Assembly: GCA_040385105.1 (NCBI GenBank)
Contig: JAZKHY010000043.1
Span: 62,001-126,000 of the forward strand
DNA length: 64,000 nucleotides
DNA from: JACMQX01 sp040385105
GTDB taxonomy: Bacteria; Pseudomonadota; Gammaproteobacteria; Burkholderiales; Burkholderiaceae_C
Direction of reading: 5' to 3'
Under the pieces are notes generated by a model. It saw only the letters and a program-made list of their open reading frames with translations, was not told the DNA's origin and did no database searches. Made by a program: the position numbers and the translations under genes. Shown piece after piece: positions 1 to 8,917 of this stretch (its first letter is position 1; every line of letters begins with the position of its first letter).

Positions 1-2
1 GC

Positions 3-806
3 GTGGCGCCGAAGTTGCTGCTAGCCGTCAACGCCGGCGGCAGCTGGTTCGCGGACCTCGCACTGCCAGATGAAAATGCGCGGGAGCATTGGCTCGTGAA
101 GCTGCCACGTGGCCGTAGCGACGACGACCGGCTCGTCCTGCGCAATGAGGCTGCGTACCTGGAGGTCGCGGCGCGCTGCGGCCTGCGTACACACCACAAG
201 CCCATGCTGCTCAACGAAATGCTCTTCGTGCGGCGTTTTGACCGCGAGGTGCGCGCAGGCCAGCTCCACCGCCTGCACCAGGAAAGCCTGGCCAGCCTCG
301 TGGGCCAGCGCGGGTTTGGTGCGCCGCATTCGCAGCAGAGCCTCTTGCGCGCGCTGCGTGCCGTGGTGGACGACCCGATTGCGGAGACGGTCGAATTCAT
401 CAAGCGCGACGTGCTGAACCTGGCGCTGCGCAATACCGACAATCACGCGCGCAACACTGCCGTGCAACGAACAGTCGACGGGCGCATCCAGCTCACCCCT
501 GTTTTTGATTTCGCGCCGATGTTCAAAGACCCGGAGGTCGTGCCACGCAGCTGCCACTGGCGCGACGCAAAGGGCGTGACACAGTCCAGCTGGCTGCAGG
601 TGCTGGAGAGCCTGGACATTCCCCCAGGCGAGCTTGCGTTGATCGCGGCGGAGCTCGTGGCGTTTGCCGGGACAGTTGCTCAGCTGGAAGCGATTGCACG
701 CGACTGCGGCGTTGAAGCATCTGTCCTGGGCCAATGCCTGAGGACCATTGAAGAACAAACGCGCCAGCTTGAGCAGCTCGGTCGCCTGAAGGCAGGCCAT
801 GGCTGA
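3..806 (+). CDS. hipA: HipA-like serine/threonine kinase toxin, 5' end outside window
   Basis: C-terminal kinase region of a HipA-type toxin. HipA proteins phosphorylate a translation component (glutamyl-tRNA synthetase in E. coli) and cause growth arrest. Counting from the GTG at position 3, Lys33 (WLVKLP) fits the ATP-binding lysine. Asp146 and Asn151 lie in the catalytic-loop pattern NTDNHARN, and Asp169 in FDF fits the metal-binding aspartate. All kinase signatures look intact. About 267 residues are visible against about 440 in E. coli HipA, and the frame is open to the window edge, so the N-terminus is probably upstream. The end overlaps the HTH partner gene by 8 bp. Confidence 0.85.
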   Translation: MAPKLLLAVNAGGSWFADLALPDENAREHWLVKLPRGRSDDDRLVLRNEAAYLEVAARCGLRTHHKPMLLNEMLFVRRFDREVRAGQLHRLHQESLASLVGQRGFGAPHSQQSLLRALRAVVDDPIAETVEFIKRDVLNLALRNTDNHARNTAVQRTVDGRIQLTPVFDFAPMFKDPEVVPRSCHWRDAKGVTQSSWLQVLESLDIPPGELALIAAELVAFAGTVAQLEAIARDCGVEASVLGQCLRTIEEQTRQLEQLGRLKAGHG

Positions 807-1134
807 CAAGCGCGTCAAGCGGCCGGTGGACCCTGAAGTGGCGATGGCGCGCAGGGAGAGCTTTTACAAGGCGGTCGCCTCCGGCGAGCTGTCCGTCGGC
901 GAAGCCGTTGCCGCCATGCGCAAGATCAGCCGGCTCACGCAAACCGAATTCGCCGCGCACCGCGGCATCAGCGTCCAGGCCTTGCGGCAGATCGAGAACA
1001 ACCGCGGCAACCCGACGGTGGAAACGTTGGACAAGATTGCGAGCATTTTTGGATTGCAAGTTGGGTTTGTGCCGAAGCGGCAGGGCCAAGACGCCGCATC
1101 CGGGCCACCTGCAGCGACTACTGCGTCGCCGTAA
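799..1134 (+). CDS. hipB: HipB-like XRE-family antitoxin
   Basis: A 111-residue DNA-binding protein with one XRE helix-turn-helix at about residues 43-90 (LTQTEFAAHRGISVQALRQI). The ATG lies inside the end of the hipA-like gene, which suggests translational coupling and makes it the likely antitoxin and autorepressor of a HipBA-type module. The order is kinase first, antitoxin second, the reverse of E. coli hipBA. The N-terminal 40 residues and the Ala/Pro-rich tail are unusual for a minimal HipB. The last 17 bp overlap the convergent SDR gene. Confidence 0.8.
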   Translation: MADKRVKRPVDPEVAMARRESFYKAVASGELSVGEAVAAMRKISRLTQTEFAAHRGISVQALRQIENNRGNPTVETLDKIASIFGLQVGFVPKRQGQDAASGPPAATTASP

Positions 1135-1930
1135 TCCCGCCATCAATATACAAAACCTGCCCCGTCACAAACCCCGCCGCCCGGCTCGCAAAAAACACCG
1201 CCGGCCCGGCCACGTCATGGGGGTCGGCCACGCGGCCGAGCGGAATGCGGTCCAGCACCTGCTTCTTTGTCTCGGGGTTCTCCAGCCAGTGCCGCGCCAT
1301 CTCGGTCCGCACCACGGTGGGCGCGATGCCATTGACGGTGATGCCATGTGGCGCCAACTCCGCCGCATGCTGCTTGATCAGCATGACCAGCGCGCCCTTG
1401 GTGCTGCTGTAAGACGAATAACCGCGCCCGCGCAGGCCCAGCTGGGCGCGCACCGACAGCAGGTGTACCTGCGCGCCGCCACGGCCGCCGGCGATCTGGT
1501 GCCTGGCGGCAGCCTGGGCATGGAACATGGCGGACTTGAGGTTGACCTGCACGACTTCGTCGAAGGCTTCCTCGGTTGCGTCGAGCAAGGACTCCTCGCG
1601 GTGGATGCCGACGCAGTTGACCAGGATGTCCAGCCGGCCAAAGCGGCGTGCCACGTCGTCCACCGCGCCTTGCATCGACGGCACCGAGTGCGCATCCATG
1701 GCCAGGCTCATGGCTTCATGCCCTGCGCCGCGAAGCTGCGCGGCCAGGGCGCCGGCCTTGATACCGTCGCGGCCCGACACGGCCACACGCGCACCCGCAA
1801 TGGCCAGTGCCCAGGCCACGGCCTCGCCGATGCCGCCATAGCCGCCCGGCACATAGGCCACCTTGCCGTGCAGGTTGAAGATGCCCGTGAGCTGCTGGGT
1901 GAAATCGACGCGCGGCGTGATGCTGTCCAT
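1118..1930 (-). CDS. SDR family oxidoreductase
   Basis: Short-chain dehydrogenase/reductase of 270 residues, presumably NAD(P)-dependent and cytosolic. The Rossmann glycine motif appears as GGYGGIG (about 29-35), the triad is Ser159, Tyr174, Lys178 (Y-S-S-T-K), and a C-terminal FVTGQVLYIDGG typical of classical SDRs is present. The usual TGxxxGIG begins with Pro-Gly here instead of Thr-Gly. It is the last gene of the minus-strand arm, 8 bp after another SDR. With the iolC-like and hydroxyacid-dehydrogenase genes in the same arm it probably oxidises a sugar or polyol derivative; the substrate is inference. Confidence 0.85.
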   Translation of the reverse strand: MDSITPRVDFTQQLTGIFNLHGKVAYVPGGYGGIGEAVAWALAIAGARVAVSGRDGIKAGALAAQLRGAGHEAMSLAMDAHSVPSMQGAVDDVARRFGRLDILVNCVGIHREESLLDATEEAFDEVVQVNLKSAMFHAQAAARHQIAGGRGGAQVHLLSVRAQLGLRGRGYSSYSSTKGALVMLIKQHAAELAPHGITVNGIAPTVVRTEMARHWLENPETKKQVLDRIPLGRVADPHDVAGPAVFFASRAAGFVTGQVLYIDGGITATQ

Positions 1931-1938
1931 GCCGCACT

Positions 1939-2694
1939 CTAATCCATCAGCAGGCCGCCGTTGATATCCACGATCTCGCCGGTGATGAAGCCGGCCAGTG
2001 GCGAGGCCAGGAAGCGCACCACATGGGCAAACTCCTCGGGCTCGCAGAAGCGGCCGACCGGGATGTCTTTGAGCAGCTTCTGGCGCTGCTCTTCATTGAG
2101 CTGTTCGGTGATCATTGGCGTCTTGACATAGGCGGGCGAGATGCCGTTGGCCGTGACGCCGAAGGGCGCCAGCTCGCGCGCCAGCGAGAAGGTCAGCGAG
2201 CTCATTGCGCCTTTGGACACCGAGTAGGCGGTGCCGGCCGTGAGCCCGCCGGTCTTGGCCGCCAGCGAGCAGGTGTTGATGATGCGGCCGAAGCGCCGCG
2301 CCTTCATGGCGGGCACGACCTGCTGCGCCAGGTAGAAGGCGCCGTCCAGGTTGGCGCCGAGCACGCGGCGCCATTCACCGGCGTCGGTGGCCTCGACCTT
2401 GTTGTTGGACAGGATGCCGGCGTTGTTGACGAGAATGTCCACCGGGCCGAGCGCGGCGACGATGGCCTCATGACCGCGCTTCACCGCCGCCGGGTCGCTG
2501 ATGTCAAACGAGAACGCGCTTGCACCCAGGCCCAGTTCTGCCGCCAGCGCCTCGTTGCGCGCCTGGTTGAAGTCCACCATTGCAATCTTGCAGCCGTCTT
2601 CCAGCAAAAACTTTGTGGCCGCCAGGCCCATGGTGCCGGCCGCGCCGGTGACAAGGGCGACTTTGCCCTGGAGGGGTTTCACAGTGCTAGACAT
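1939..2694 (-). CDS. SDR family oxidoreductase
   Basis: Classical 251-residue SDR with TGAAGTMG (16-23), NNAG (90-93), Asn115, Ser143 and the Tyr157-x3-Lys161 pair, ending in FITGEIVDINGGLLMD. All catalytic residues are present. It overlaps the upstream LivH-type permease gene by 8 bp and is followed after 8 bp by a second SDR, so the three are probably one transcript. The substrate is unknown; a role in oxidising the transported sugar or polyol-like compound is inferred from neighbours. Confidence 0.88.
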   Translation of the reverse strand: MSSTVKPLQGKVALVTGAAGTMGLAATKFLLEDGCKIAMVDFNQARNEALAAELGLGASAFSFDISDPAAVKRGHEAIVAALGPVDILVNNAGILSNNKVEATDAGEWRRVLGANLDGAFYLAQQVVPAMKARRFGRIINTCSLAAKTGGLTAGTAYSVSKGAMSSLTFSLARELAPFGVTANGISPAYVKTPMITEQLNEEQRQKLLKDIPVGRFCEPEEFAHVVRFLASPLAGFITGEIVDINGGLLMD

Positions 2695-3616
2695 CGAGGA
2701 CGCTTTTCTTTCCGAACAGGCCGCGCGACCGGAACGTCACCACGGCAATGAACAACAGGTACATCGACATCAATGACCATTCCGAAGCATACGCCCCGGT
2801 CAGGCCCACCACCATGCCGACCATCAGCCCCGCAATCACCGCGCCCCAGAGGCTGCCGACGCCGCCCAGCACGATGATGAGGAAGGCCGGCACCACCGCA
2901 TCAACGCCCACATGCGGCCGTATGCCCCAGATGGGCGCCATGACCACGCCCGCAATGGCCGCCAGCGCCACCCCCAGGCCGAAGACCAGCAGGCGCAGCC
3001 GCTTGAGGTTGATGCCCAGCGCCCGCACCATCTCGCTGTCATGCGCGCCGGCCTTGATGATGGCGCCATAGGGCGTCTTCTCCAGGAACAGCCAGAGCGC
3101 GACGATCATCAGCACGGCAAAGCCGGCGGCGAAGAAGCGGTACTTCGAGTAGATCAGGTCCCCCAGCAGGAAGGCGCCGCTGATGGCCTGCGGCAGTTGC
3201 AGCTGCTTTTCGTTGGAGCCCCAGACGACGCGGATCAGCTCCTCTATGACCAGCGCCGCGCCAAAGGTCAGCAGCAGGCCGTAGAGCGGGTCCTTGCCAT
3301 AGGTGCGGCGCATGCAGATTTCCAGCAGCATGCCCAGCAGCCCGACGGCAAGCGGCGCCACAAACAGCGCCACCAGGTAGCGCAGCTCGATGGGCAGCGC
3401 CATATACACCGCCTGGATGTTCGGGAACCAGCCGAGTTGCGGCGAGATGAGGAACAGCGCGAAGTACATGCCCAGCGCAAACAGCGAGCCGTGCGCGAGG
3501 TTGATCGTCTCCATCACGCCCACGATGAGCATGAAGCCCAGCGCGATCAGTGCAAACAGCAGGCCCAGCGCAACGCCGTTGACCAGGTGGGGCAGCAGGT
3601 TGGTGAGCCAGTCCAT
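2687..3616 (-). CDS. Branched-chain-type ABC transporter permease (LivH family)
   Basis: Inner-membrane permease of 309 residues, very hydrophobic, with the LivH features GVALGLLFALIALGF near the N-terminus, a conserved INLAHGSLFALG segment (about 38-49) and the C-terminal GGVGSLWGAVIAGL motif. It would form the channel together with a LivM-type partner. No LivM is found on this strand; the likely partner is the divergent LivM at 8918. The gene starts 6 bp after the end of the binding-protein gene. The family name does not imply an amino-acid substrate: many LivHMGFK systems in this group of bacteria carry aromatic or aliphatic carboxylates. Confidence 0.9.
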   Translation of the reverse strand: MDWLTNLLPHLVNGVALGLLFALIALGFMLIVGVMETINLAHGSLFALGMYFALFLISPQLGWFPNIQAVYMALPIELRYLVALFVAPLAVGLLGMLLEICMRRTYGKDPLYGLLLTFGAALVIEELIRVVWGSNEKQLQLPQAISGAFLLGDLIYSKYRFFAAGFAVLMIVALWLFLEKTPYGAIIKAGAHDSEMVRALGINLKRLRLLVFGLGVALAAIAGVVMAPIWGIRPHVGVDAVVPAFLIIVLGGVGSLWGAVIAGLMVGMVVGLTGAYASEWSLMSMYLLFIAVVTFRSRGLFGKKSVLDV

Positions 3617-3622
3617 GCGTGA

Positions 3623-4999
3623 TCAGGCCTCGTAACTCGGGGTGGCGTCGTAGCTTTCAAGCTTGCAGGCGCCCGCAGCGGCGGTGTCCACCACTTCCTT
3701 CGGGTCCACCTGGGACAGGATCTTGAAGATGTCGTCCTTCTCGGCCGGCTGGTCGTTGTAGCTGGCCATGTAGATGGTCTGCTGGCACTGGTGGGTGACA
3801 GGGTCCATCCACGCATCGAAATGCTGCAGGCGGTCGGCGGCTTTCATCTGCCGGCCTTCGAGCTTCTTGATGACGGCGATGTTGTTCGTGGTGCCGGCCT
3901 CCTCCACGCAGCGCAGCAGCTCGCGTGTGGCCATGTAGGCGTTGTGGTACACATTGCCGGGCACGCGAATGGCCATGCCGGGGTACTGCTTCTGGTAGTT
4001 GGCCACAAACTCGCGCACGCCCGGCAGGTTGAGCCGGTAGTACCAGGTGGTGCCGAACACGCCAAAGATCGCCTCCGGCCCCAGGCCGTACACATCGGGC
4101 CAGTCCTGCTGGTTGTTGATCCAGGCCATGGAGTTGTTCATCTTGAGCTGCACCACCTGCTGGCGCAGCGCCTTGATGTCGTCGCCGCCCACGGCCGTGG
4201 CCACGACGTTGGGCTTGAGCTGCTGCAGCTTCAGCAGGTAGGCCGAGAAGTCGCGCGTGTTCTGCGGCACCAGCAGCTCTTCAACAATGCGGCCGCCATT
4301 GGCCTCGACCACCGCGCGTGTGGCCTTGGAGGTGGAGTGGCCCCAGACATAGTCGTTGGTCAGCAGCACCCAGTTGCGGCCGCTGGACTTCATCGCGTTC
4401 TTGACGATGGCGTTGGAGAAGTTGGTGCCGTTGCCGTCCCAGACAAACTTGGTGCGGTGGCAGTCCTTGCCGGCTTCGGTCGGCGAGCTGGAGTTGGTGT
4501 TGAGGAAGATGGTGCCGTACTTCTGCGCCACCTGCGAGATGGCGTTGGACACGCCCGAATGCACCGCGCCGATGAGAAAGGCCGCCTCGTTGCGGGTGAT
4601 CATGCGCTCGGCAATCCGCGAGCCGGTGGCCGGTGTGGTCTCGGTGTCCATGTGCAGCGCCTCGATGCGACGGCCCAGCACGCCGCCCTTGTCATTGAAC
4701 TCCTTGATGGCCATCATCGCGCCCAGCTTTTCTTCGCCTCCGGACGCCGCGTACAGGCCCGAGCCGTCCATGGTGAGGCCGATGACCAGCGGCTTTTTGG
4801 CGCCGGCCTGGGCCCAGGCGTGGTTGTGCTTCCACGGGCCGTAGAACGGCGCCACGCCGTACAGGCCCGCGCCGGCAATGGCAAGTGCCGAGCCGCGCAA
4901 GAGCTTGCGGCGCGATTCTGAAACCGCGTTGTCGGATGTGTTGTCAGGCTTGCTGCCCGGGGTGGTTGTGCTGTCGCTGGTCTTGTTCTGGGTGTCCAT
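3623..4999 (-). CDS. ABC transporter substrate-binding protein (LivK family), Tat-type signal
   Basis: Periplasmic binding protein of 458 residues of the type-1 (leucine-binding) fold. The N-terminus has a long polar stretch, then twin arginines (SRRKLLRG) and a hydrophobic run ending near AWAQA, consistent with Tat export. An in-frame ATG at 5014 exists, but its first codons (ATGAAGGAGACAAGC) contain a strong Shine-Dalgarno six bases before the ATG at 4999, so the later start is preferred. It is followed by the LivH gene after 6 bp. The ligand is unknown. Confidence 0.88.
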   Translation of the reverse strand: MDTQNKTSDSTTTPGSKPDNTSDNAVSESRRKLLRGSALAIAGAGLYGVAPFYGPWKHNHAWAQAGAKKPLVIGLTMDGSGLYAASGGEEKLGAMMAIKEFNDKGGVLGRRIEALHMDTETTPATGSRIAERMITRNEAAFLIGAVHSGVSNAISQVAQKYGTIFLNTNSSSPTEAGKDCHRTKFVWDGNGTNFSNAIVKNAMKSSGRNWVLLTNDYVWGHSTSKATRAVVEANGGRIVEELLVPQNTRDFSAYLLKLQQLKPNVVATAVGGDDIKALRQQVVQLKMNNSMAWINNQQDWPDVYGLGPEAIFGVFGTTWYYRLNLPGVREFVANYQKQYPGMAIRVPGNVYHNAYMATRELLRCVEEAGTTNNIAVIKKLEGRQMKAADRLQHFDAWMDPVTHQCQQTIYMASYNDQPAEKDDIFKILSQVDPKEVVDTAAAGACKLESYDATPSYEA

Positions 5000-5029
5000 G
5001 CTTGTCTCCTTCATTGAGGTGTGTGGTGT

Positions 5030-5932
5030 TTACCGGGGAACGATCTTGACGCCGTTGAGTTTTTCCTGGGCCTCGAACAGCGAGGCGATCAGCCCGCCGC
5101 CGTAGCCCGCATTCACGGCCTGCACAAAGCTCTGGTGCGCGGCCTCGCCCATGAAGCTCGTCACGGGCAGCATCTCGGCCAGGTGGGTGTAGTAGCGCAG
5201 GTCTTTCTGTGCATTGGCGATGCCGAACTTGAAGCCCGTCACATCGCCTTCCTTCAGTGTCTTGGTCGCCATCATCTGGAAAATGCCGCAGTTGACACCG
5301 CCCACGCTGATGACGTCGTAGAGCTTGTTCAGGTCCAGCCCCGTCTTGGCAGCGACCGCGAAGGCTTCGGCAATCGATGCTGCAAAGCTCATGGCCATCA
5401 TGTTGTTGACGAGCTTGAGCACATGGCCGTGGCCGGGCGGGCCGACGTGGAAGATGTTTTCGCAGAAGGCCTTGAGCAGCGGCTCGACGGCCTTGAAGTC
5501 CTCCGGGTCGGCACCGACCATGGTGTTCAGGCGCCCTTCCTCGGCTTCCTTGGGCGTGCGGGCCAGCGGCGCATCCACCATCTTCACGCCCTTTGCCGCC
5601 AGGTCGGCGCGGATCTTTGCGCTGGATGCGGGCTCTGCCGTGGAGGTGTCCACCACGATGAGGCCGGGGCGTGCTGCGTCGAGCAGGCCGTCCTTGCCAT
5701 AGACGATTTCTTCGACCTGCGGCGAGCCGGTGACGCAGATGAACACCACGTCGGATGCGCGGGCGCAGTCGGCGTTGCTCTTGGCCTCCTTTGCGCCGGC
5801 GGCCAGCAGGTCGTCCAGGTTGCTCCTGTTGCGGTTGGCCTTGAAGGTCAGCGGGTAGCCCTTGGCCAGCAGGTTCTTCGCCATGCCGTGGCCCATCATT
5901 CCGATGCCGATGAATCCGGTTCTGGTTGTCAT
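5030..5932 (-). CDS. NAD(P)-dependent beta-hydroxyacid dehydrogenase (3-hydroxyisobutyrate dehydrogenase family)
   Basis: A 300-residue enzyme with an N-terminal Rossmann motif GIGMMGHG (9-16), the nucleotide-domain V-T-G-S-P-Q segment, and the catalytic Lys173 followed by Asn177 in the helix GHVLKLVNNMM. Family members oxidise or reduce 3-hydroxyacids such as 3-hydroxyisobutyrate or tartronate. The substrate motif usually read as DAPVSGG is DAPLARTP here, so the carboxylate site may differ from classical HIBADH. The start at 5932 is chosen because the Rossmann fold begins immediately after it; the open frame continues upstream without meaning. It sits between the iolC-like and LivK genes. 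Confidence 0.87.
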   Translation of the reverse strand: MTTRTGFIGIGMMGHGMAKNLLAKGYPLTFKANRNRSNLDDLLAAGAKEAKSNADCARASDVVFICVTGSPQVEEIVYGKDGLLDAARPGLIVVDTSTAEPASSAKIRADLAAKGVKMVDAPLARTPKEAEEGRLNTMVGADPEDFKAVEPLLKAFCENIFHVGPPGHGHVLKLVNNMMAMSFAASIAEAFAVAAKTGLDLNKLYDVISVGGVNCGIFQMMATKTLKEGDVTGFKFGIANAQKDLRYYTHLAEMLPVTSFMGEAAHQSFVQAVNAGYGGGLIASLFEAQEKLNGVKIVPR

Positions 5933-5957
5933 TGCAGTGTGTCTCCTCGTTGTGTGT

Positions 5958-7907
5958 TCATTTGGCGGTTGCGGCTGTTGCGGCGGCGGGCTGTGCTTCA
6001 GCAACGGATGCACGCGCCTCGTCCCAGAGCGCGATGAGCCGCGCATAGCGCCGGGCCACGTCGTCCACCACCTGAGCGTCGTCCAGCCGGCCCGCGAACC
6101 AGCCGGCCGCTGCATCGGCAAAGATGGAGCGGCCGACCGCAAAGCCCTTGCAGATGCGGTGCGGCGCCGCAATGCGGAAGCTGCGCTGCAGCTCTTCCTC
6201 GCTCGCTTCAAGGCCCAGCACCAGCACGCCGCGGCAGTGCCGGTCGTTGCGCAGGATGGCCGAGTCAATGCGTTCCCAGCTTTCGTCGGTGTCACCGGGC
6301 GGCAGCTTCCACCAGTCAGGGCGGATGCCCGCTGCGTAAATCTGTTCCAGCGCCGTGGCCAGCGTGGTTTCGTCGCAAGGCATCTCGCGCGGCGGGATGA
6401 CTTCAATGAGGAACTCATGCCCAGTCGCCATGCTGGCCTGCTGCAGCTCTGCCAGGCGCGCGAGCTGGGCCTCGCGCAATGCGGGGGCGTCCTTCGGGTG
6501 ATAGCTCACGAGGCACTTGGCAACATGCTCGGCGGGCCAGCTGCGCATGGCCTGCGCCAGGTGGTTGCCGGCTTCAAAGTCCAGCGGGCGCGAGCCCGGC
6601 AGCTCGACGGGGCGCGCCACCCACCAGCCGCGCCCTGTCATCGGCGGGAACACGTCTTCACCAAAGCGGCTGTCCACAATGATGCCGGCGCCCGCGCGAT
6701 CACCGGCACCACGCCGCGCGCCTTCTGCCACCAGCCCCTTGAACTGCCGGATGCTGGCCGCGCCATGGCCGTGGCGCGCGGCGATGTCTTCCAGCTGCAC
6801 GCGGTGGTCAAAGGCGAGGATGACCAGGTTCTCCCATGCACGGGTGCGGGTGGTGACGCGGTGCAGGTGCTCCAGGGCGGCATCCTCGCGCAGGCGGCGC
6901 GTGGGCGAGCCGTGGGCGATGAAGTACTGAAGCTCTTCCCAGCTGGCCATGGCGGGTGCGCAGCCGTGGCGCGACACCACGATGGCGCCGCAGGCATTGG
7001 CCCAGGCGCAGCAGCGCGCCAGCGGCTCGCCCTTGAGCCAGCCGCGCAGGAAGCCGGCCATGAAGGCATCGCCCGCGCCGAGCACGTTGAACACCTCGAC
7101 GGGAAAGCCCGGGCCCTTGAGGCCTAGCTCGATGTCATCTGGAATGGCGCCTTCAAACACCACACAACCCATCGGCCCGCGCTTGACGACGAGCGTCGCG
7201 CTGCTGAGTGCGCGCAGGCTGCGCAGCGCTGCCAGCGTGTCGGTGCTGCCACCGGCAATGTGGATTTCTTCTTCAGTGCCGACGATCAGGTCGCACTCGG
7301 GCACCACGGTTTGCAGGTGCGCGCTCACCTGGCCCGACGGTACAAAGCGCTGCTCGCCCATGCCCGGGCTGGTCAGGCCCCAGAGGACGGGGCGGTAGTC
7401 AATGTCGAGCACCACGCGCGTGCCGCTCTTGCGGGCGAGCGTCATGGCAGCGCGGCAGGCGGTGTAGGTTTGCGGCTGCGACAGGTGCGTGCCGGAGATC
7501 AGCAGGCCGGTGGCCGACGCGATGAAGCTGCTGTCAAAGTCGCCGGCCTCCACGCCCATGTCGGCGCAGTTGTCGCGGTAGAACACCAGCGGGAAAGTGT
7601 CGCGGTCCTGGATGCCCAGGAAGACGAGCGCGGTCAGGCGATTCGGGTCGGTCCTGACGTGGCTGACATCCACGCCTTCGGCGGCCAGCGTCTCGCGCAC
7701 GAAGCGGCCGTTGTGCTCGTCGCCCACGCGTGTGAGCATCGCGGGCTTCAGGCCCAGCCGCGCCAGGCCCACGCCGGTATTGGCCGGCGAGCCACCCAGG
7801 TATTTGCTGAAGCTCTGCATGTCTTCAAGCCGGCCGCCGACCTGGTCGCCATACAGGTCAACTGCGGCGCGGCCCATGCAAATGAGGTCGAAGCGGCGTG
7901 GAGTCAT
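5958..7907 (-). CDS. iolC: Bifunctional 5-dehydro-2-deoxygluconokinase / DUF2090 aldolase-like protein
   Basis: A two-domain protein of 649 residues. Residues about 1-330 are a PfkB-type sugar kinase with GGSPANTGVG (38-47) and the signature GAGDAFMAGF, Asp280 being the catalytic base. Residues about 330-649 form the DUF2090 domain (AFDHRVQLED, EVIPPR), related to class I aldolases. This fusion is known in proteobacterial inositol catabolism, where the kinase phosphorylates 5-dehydro-2-deoxygluconate. No other iol enzyme was recognised in the window, so it may act on a related keto-deoxy sugar acid. The ATG overlaps the stop of the upstream RpiR gene (ATGA). Confidence 0.88.
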   Translation of the reverse strand: MTPRRFDLICMGRAAVDLYGDQVGGRLEDMQSFSKYLGGSPANTGVGLARLGLKPAMLTRVGDEHNGRFVRETLAAEGVDVSHVRTDPNRLTALVFLGIQDRDTFPLVFYRDNCADMGVEAGDFDSSFIASATGLLISGTHLSQPQTYTACRAAMTLARKSGTRVVLDIDYRPVLWGLTSPGMGEQRFVPSGQVSAHLQTVVPECDLIVGTEEEIHIAGGSTDTLAALRSLRALSSATLVVKRGPMGCVVFEGAIPDDIELGLKGPGFPVEVFNVLGAGDAFMAGFLRGWLKGEPLARCCAWANACGAIVVSRHGCAPAMASWEELQYFIAHGSPTRRLREDAALEHLHRVTTRTRAWENLVILAFDHRVQLEDIAARHGHGAASIRQFKGLVAEGARRGAGDRAGAGIIVDSRFGEDVFPPMTGRGWWVARPVELPGSRPLDFEAGNHLAQAMRSWPAEHVAKCLVSYHPKDAPALREAQLARLAELQQASMATGHEFLIEVIPPREMPCDETTLATALEQIYAAGIRPDWWKLPPGDTDESWERIDSAILRNDRHCRGVLVLGLEASEEELQRSFRIAAPHRICKGFAVGRSIFADAAAGWFAGRLDDAQVVDDVARRYARLIALWDEARASVAEAQPAAATAATAK

Positions 7908-8800
7908 GAGCGCCTGCCTTTGCGTGACACCGTGGCCGGTGCTTTTTTTGCGGCGGCTTTTGCGGTAGTGGGCTCGGGCTTTTCTGCCAGCTGGTGGCCG
8001 GTGCTCATGACAAGCGCCTGTGCCAGGCACAGCGGCGCAACCAGCGAGCGGAACGGCCTGGACGAATCGTCTGCCAGCTCGAACGAGACTCTGGCGTGCT
8101 CGGTCAGCGGAGACAGCGGGCCGTCGGTAATGGCAATGACCGGCACGCCACGCCGCGCGCATGCCTGTGCAGCGTCGATGACTTCCGGCGAATAGTTGCG
8201 AAAGCTCGCCACCAGCAGCACGTCTTCCGGCGCGACCGAACGCAGGTTCTCGCCCAGCATGCCGCCCGCACCGTCGAGCAGGTGCGTGCGCAGCTCCAGC
8301 TGGCCCAGCGCATAGGCCAGGTAGCTCGCCACCGGGAAGGCGCGGCGCTGCGCCAGCACATGGATACGTTGCGCACCGGCAATCAGCTGCACGGCGGCCT
8401 TCAGGTCTTCCTCGCGGATGCCTTCTTCCAGGTGGCCGAGCTCGCCGATGGAGTCGCTCACCAGCTGGTGCAGCACACCGGCAGGCTTGCCGGCGCCATT
8501 GAGCTGCTTGCGGCGCAGCTGGTCGATGCGTTCGCGGTAGCTGGCAGAACGCTCCACCAGGTGGCTGCGGAACACCTGCTGCATTTCAGAGAAGCCGCCA
8601 TAGCCCAGCGCATTGGCAAAACGGATCATGGCCGAGGGCTGCACCTCGGTGGCCTCGGCGAGCGAGGCCACGGTGCTCAGGGCCAGGTCATGCGGCTTTT
8701 CAAGCGCGAAGCGCGCAATGCGCTGCAGCTGCTTGGACATGCCGGGGTAGGCGCGGCTGATGGCGTCCTTGAGTTCGTCGTAGCTGGTGGCGTTGTCCAT
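7904..8800 (-). CDS. MurR/RpiR family transcriptional regulator
   Basis: A 298-residue regulator with an N-terminal RpiR helix-turn-helix (about 1-80; VASLAEATEVQPSAMIRFANALG) and a SIS sugar-phosphate binding domain (about 125-250; VLLVASFRNYSPEVIDAA). Such proteins sense phosphorylated sugars, which fits translation coupled to a sugar-acid kinase. The C-terminus carries an Ala/Lys-rich tail. It is the first gene of the minus-strand arm and is divergent from LivM, with repeated sites in the 117-bp gap that are its likely operators. Confidence 0.9.
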   Translation of the reverse strand: MDNATSYDELKDAISRAYPGMSKQLQRIARFALEKPHDLALSTVASLAEATEVQPSAMIRFANALGYGGFSEMQQVFRSHLVERSASYRERIDQLRRKQLNGAGKPAGVLHQLVSDSIGELGHLEEGIREEDLKAAVQLIAGAQRIHVLAQRRAFPVASYLAYALGQLELRTHLLDGAGGMLGENLRSVAPEDVLLVASFRNYSPEVIDAAQACARRGVPVIAITDGPLSPLTEHARVSFELADDSSRPFRSLVAPLCLAQALVMSTGHQLAEKPEPTTAKAAAKKAPATVSRKGRRS

Positions 8801-8835
8801 GGGTGGTCGGTTCGGAGGTCTGCTGGGGTAAGTAC

Positions 8836-8880
8836 TAGAACAAATATTCTTGCGTGTTTGAATATTAGAACGTACATTCT
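8836..8880. promoter_or_regulatory. Tandem 15-bp operator-like repeats between rpiR and livM
   Basis: Two copies of TAGAACnnnnATTCT occur at 8836-8850 and 8866-8880. Their starts are exactly 30 bp apart, about three helical turns, so a dimer of dimers could bind one DNA face. A third half-like copy, CAGAACGTT, begins at 8889. The site lies in the divergent promoter region, so binding could control both arms. The regulator is probably the RpiR protein encoded next to it; that link is inference. Confidence 0.6.
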
Positions 8881-8917
8881 GTTTTGTCCAGAACGTTTTT
8901 CAAAGGGTTTTCCATAA

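Noticed and set aside
5030..6418. Longer 462-residue version of the hydroxyacid dehydrogenase
   Set aside because: The extension is the other-frame image of the iolC-like gene; the Rossmann fold starts right after the ATG at 5932.
7908..8162. N-terminal extension of the iolC fusion
   Set aside because: It overlaps the RpiR gene, has low-complexity composition, and the kinase domain starts at the ATG coupled to the RpiR stop.
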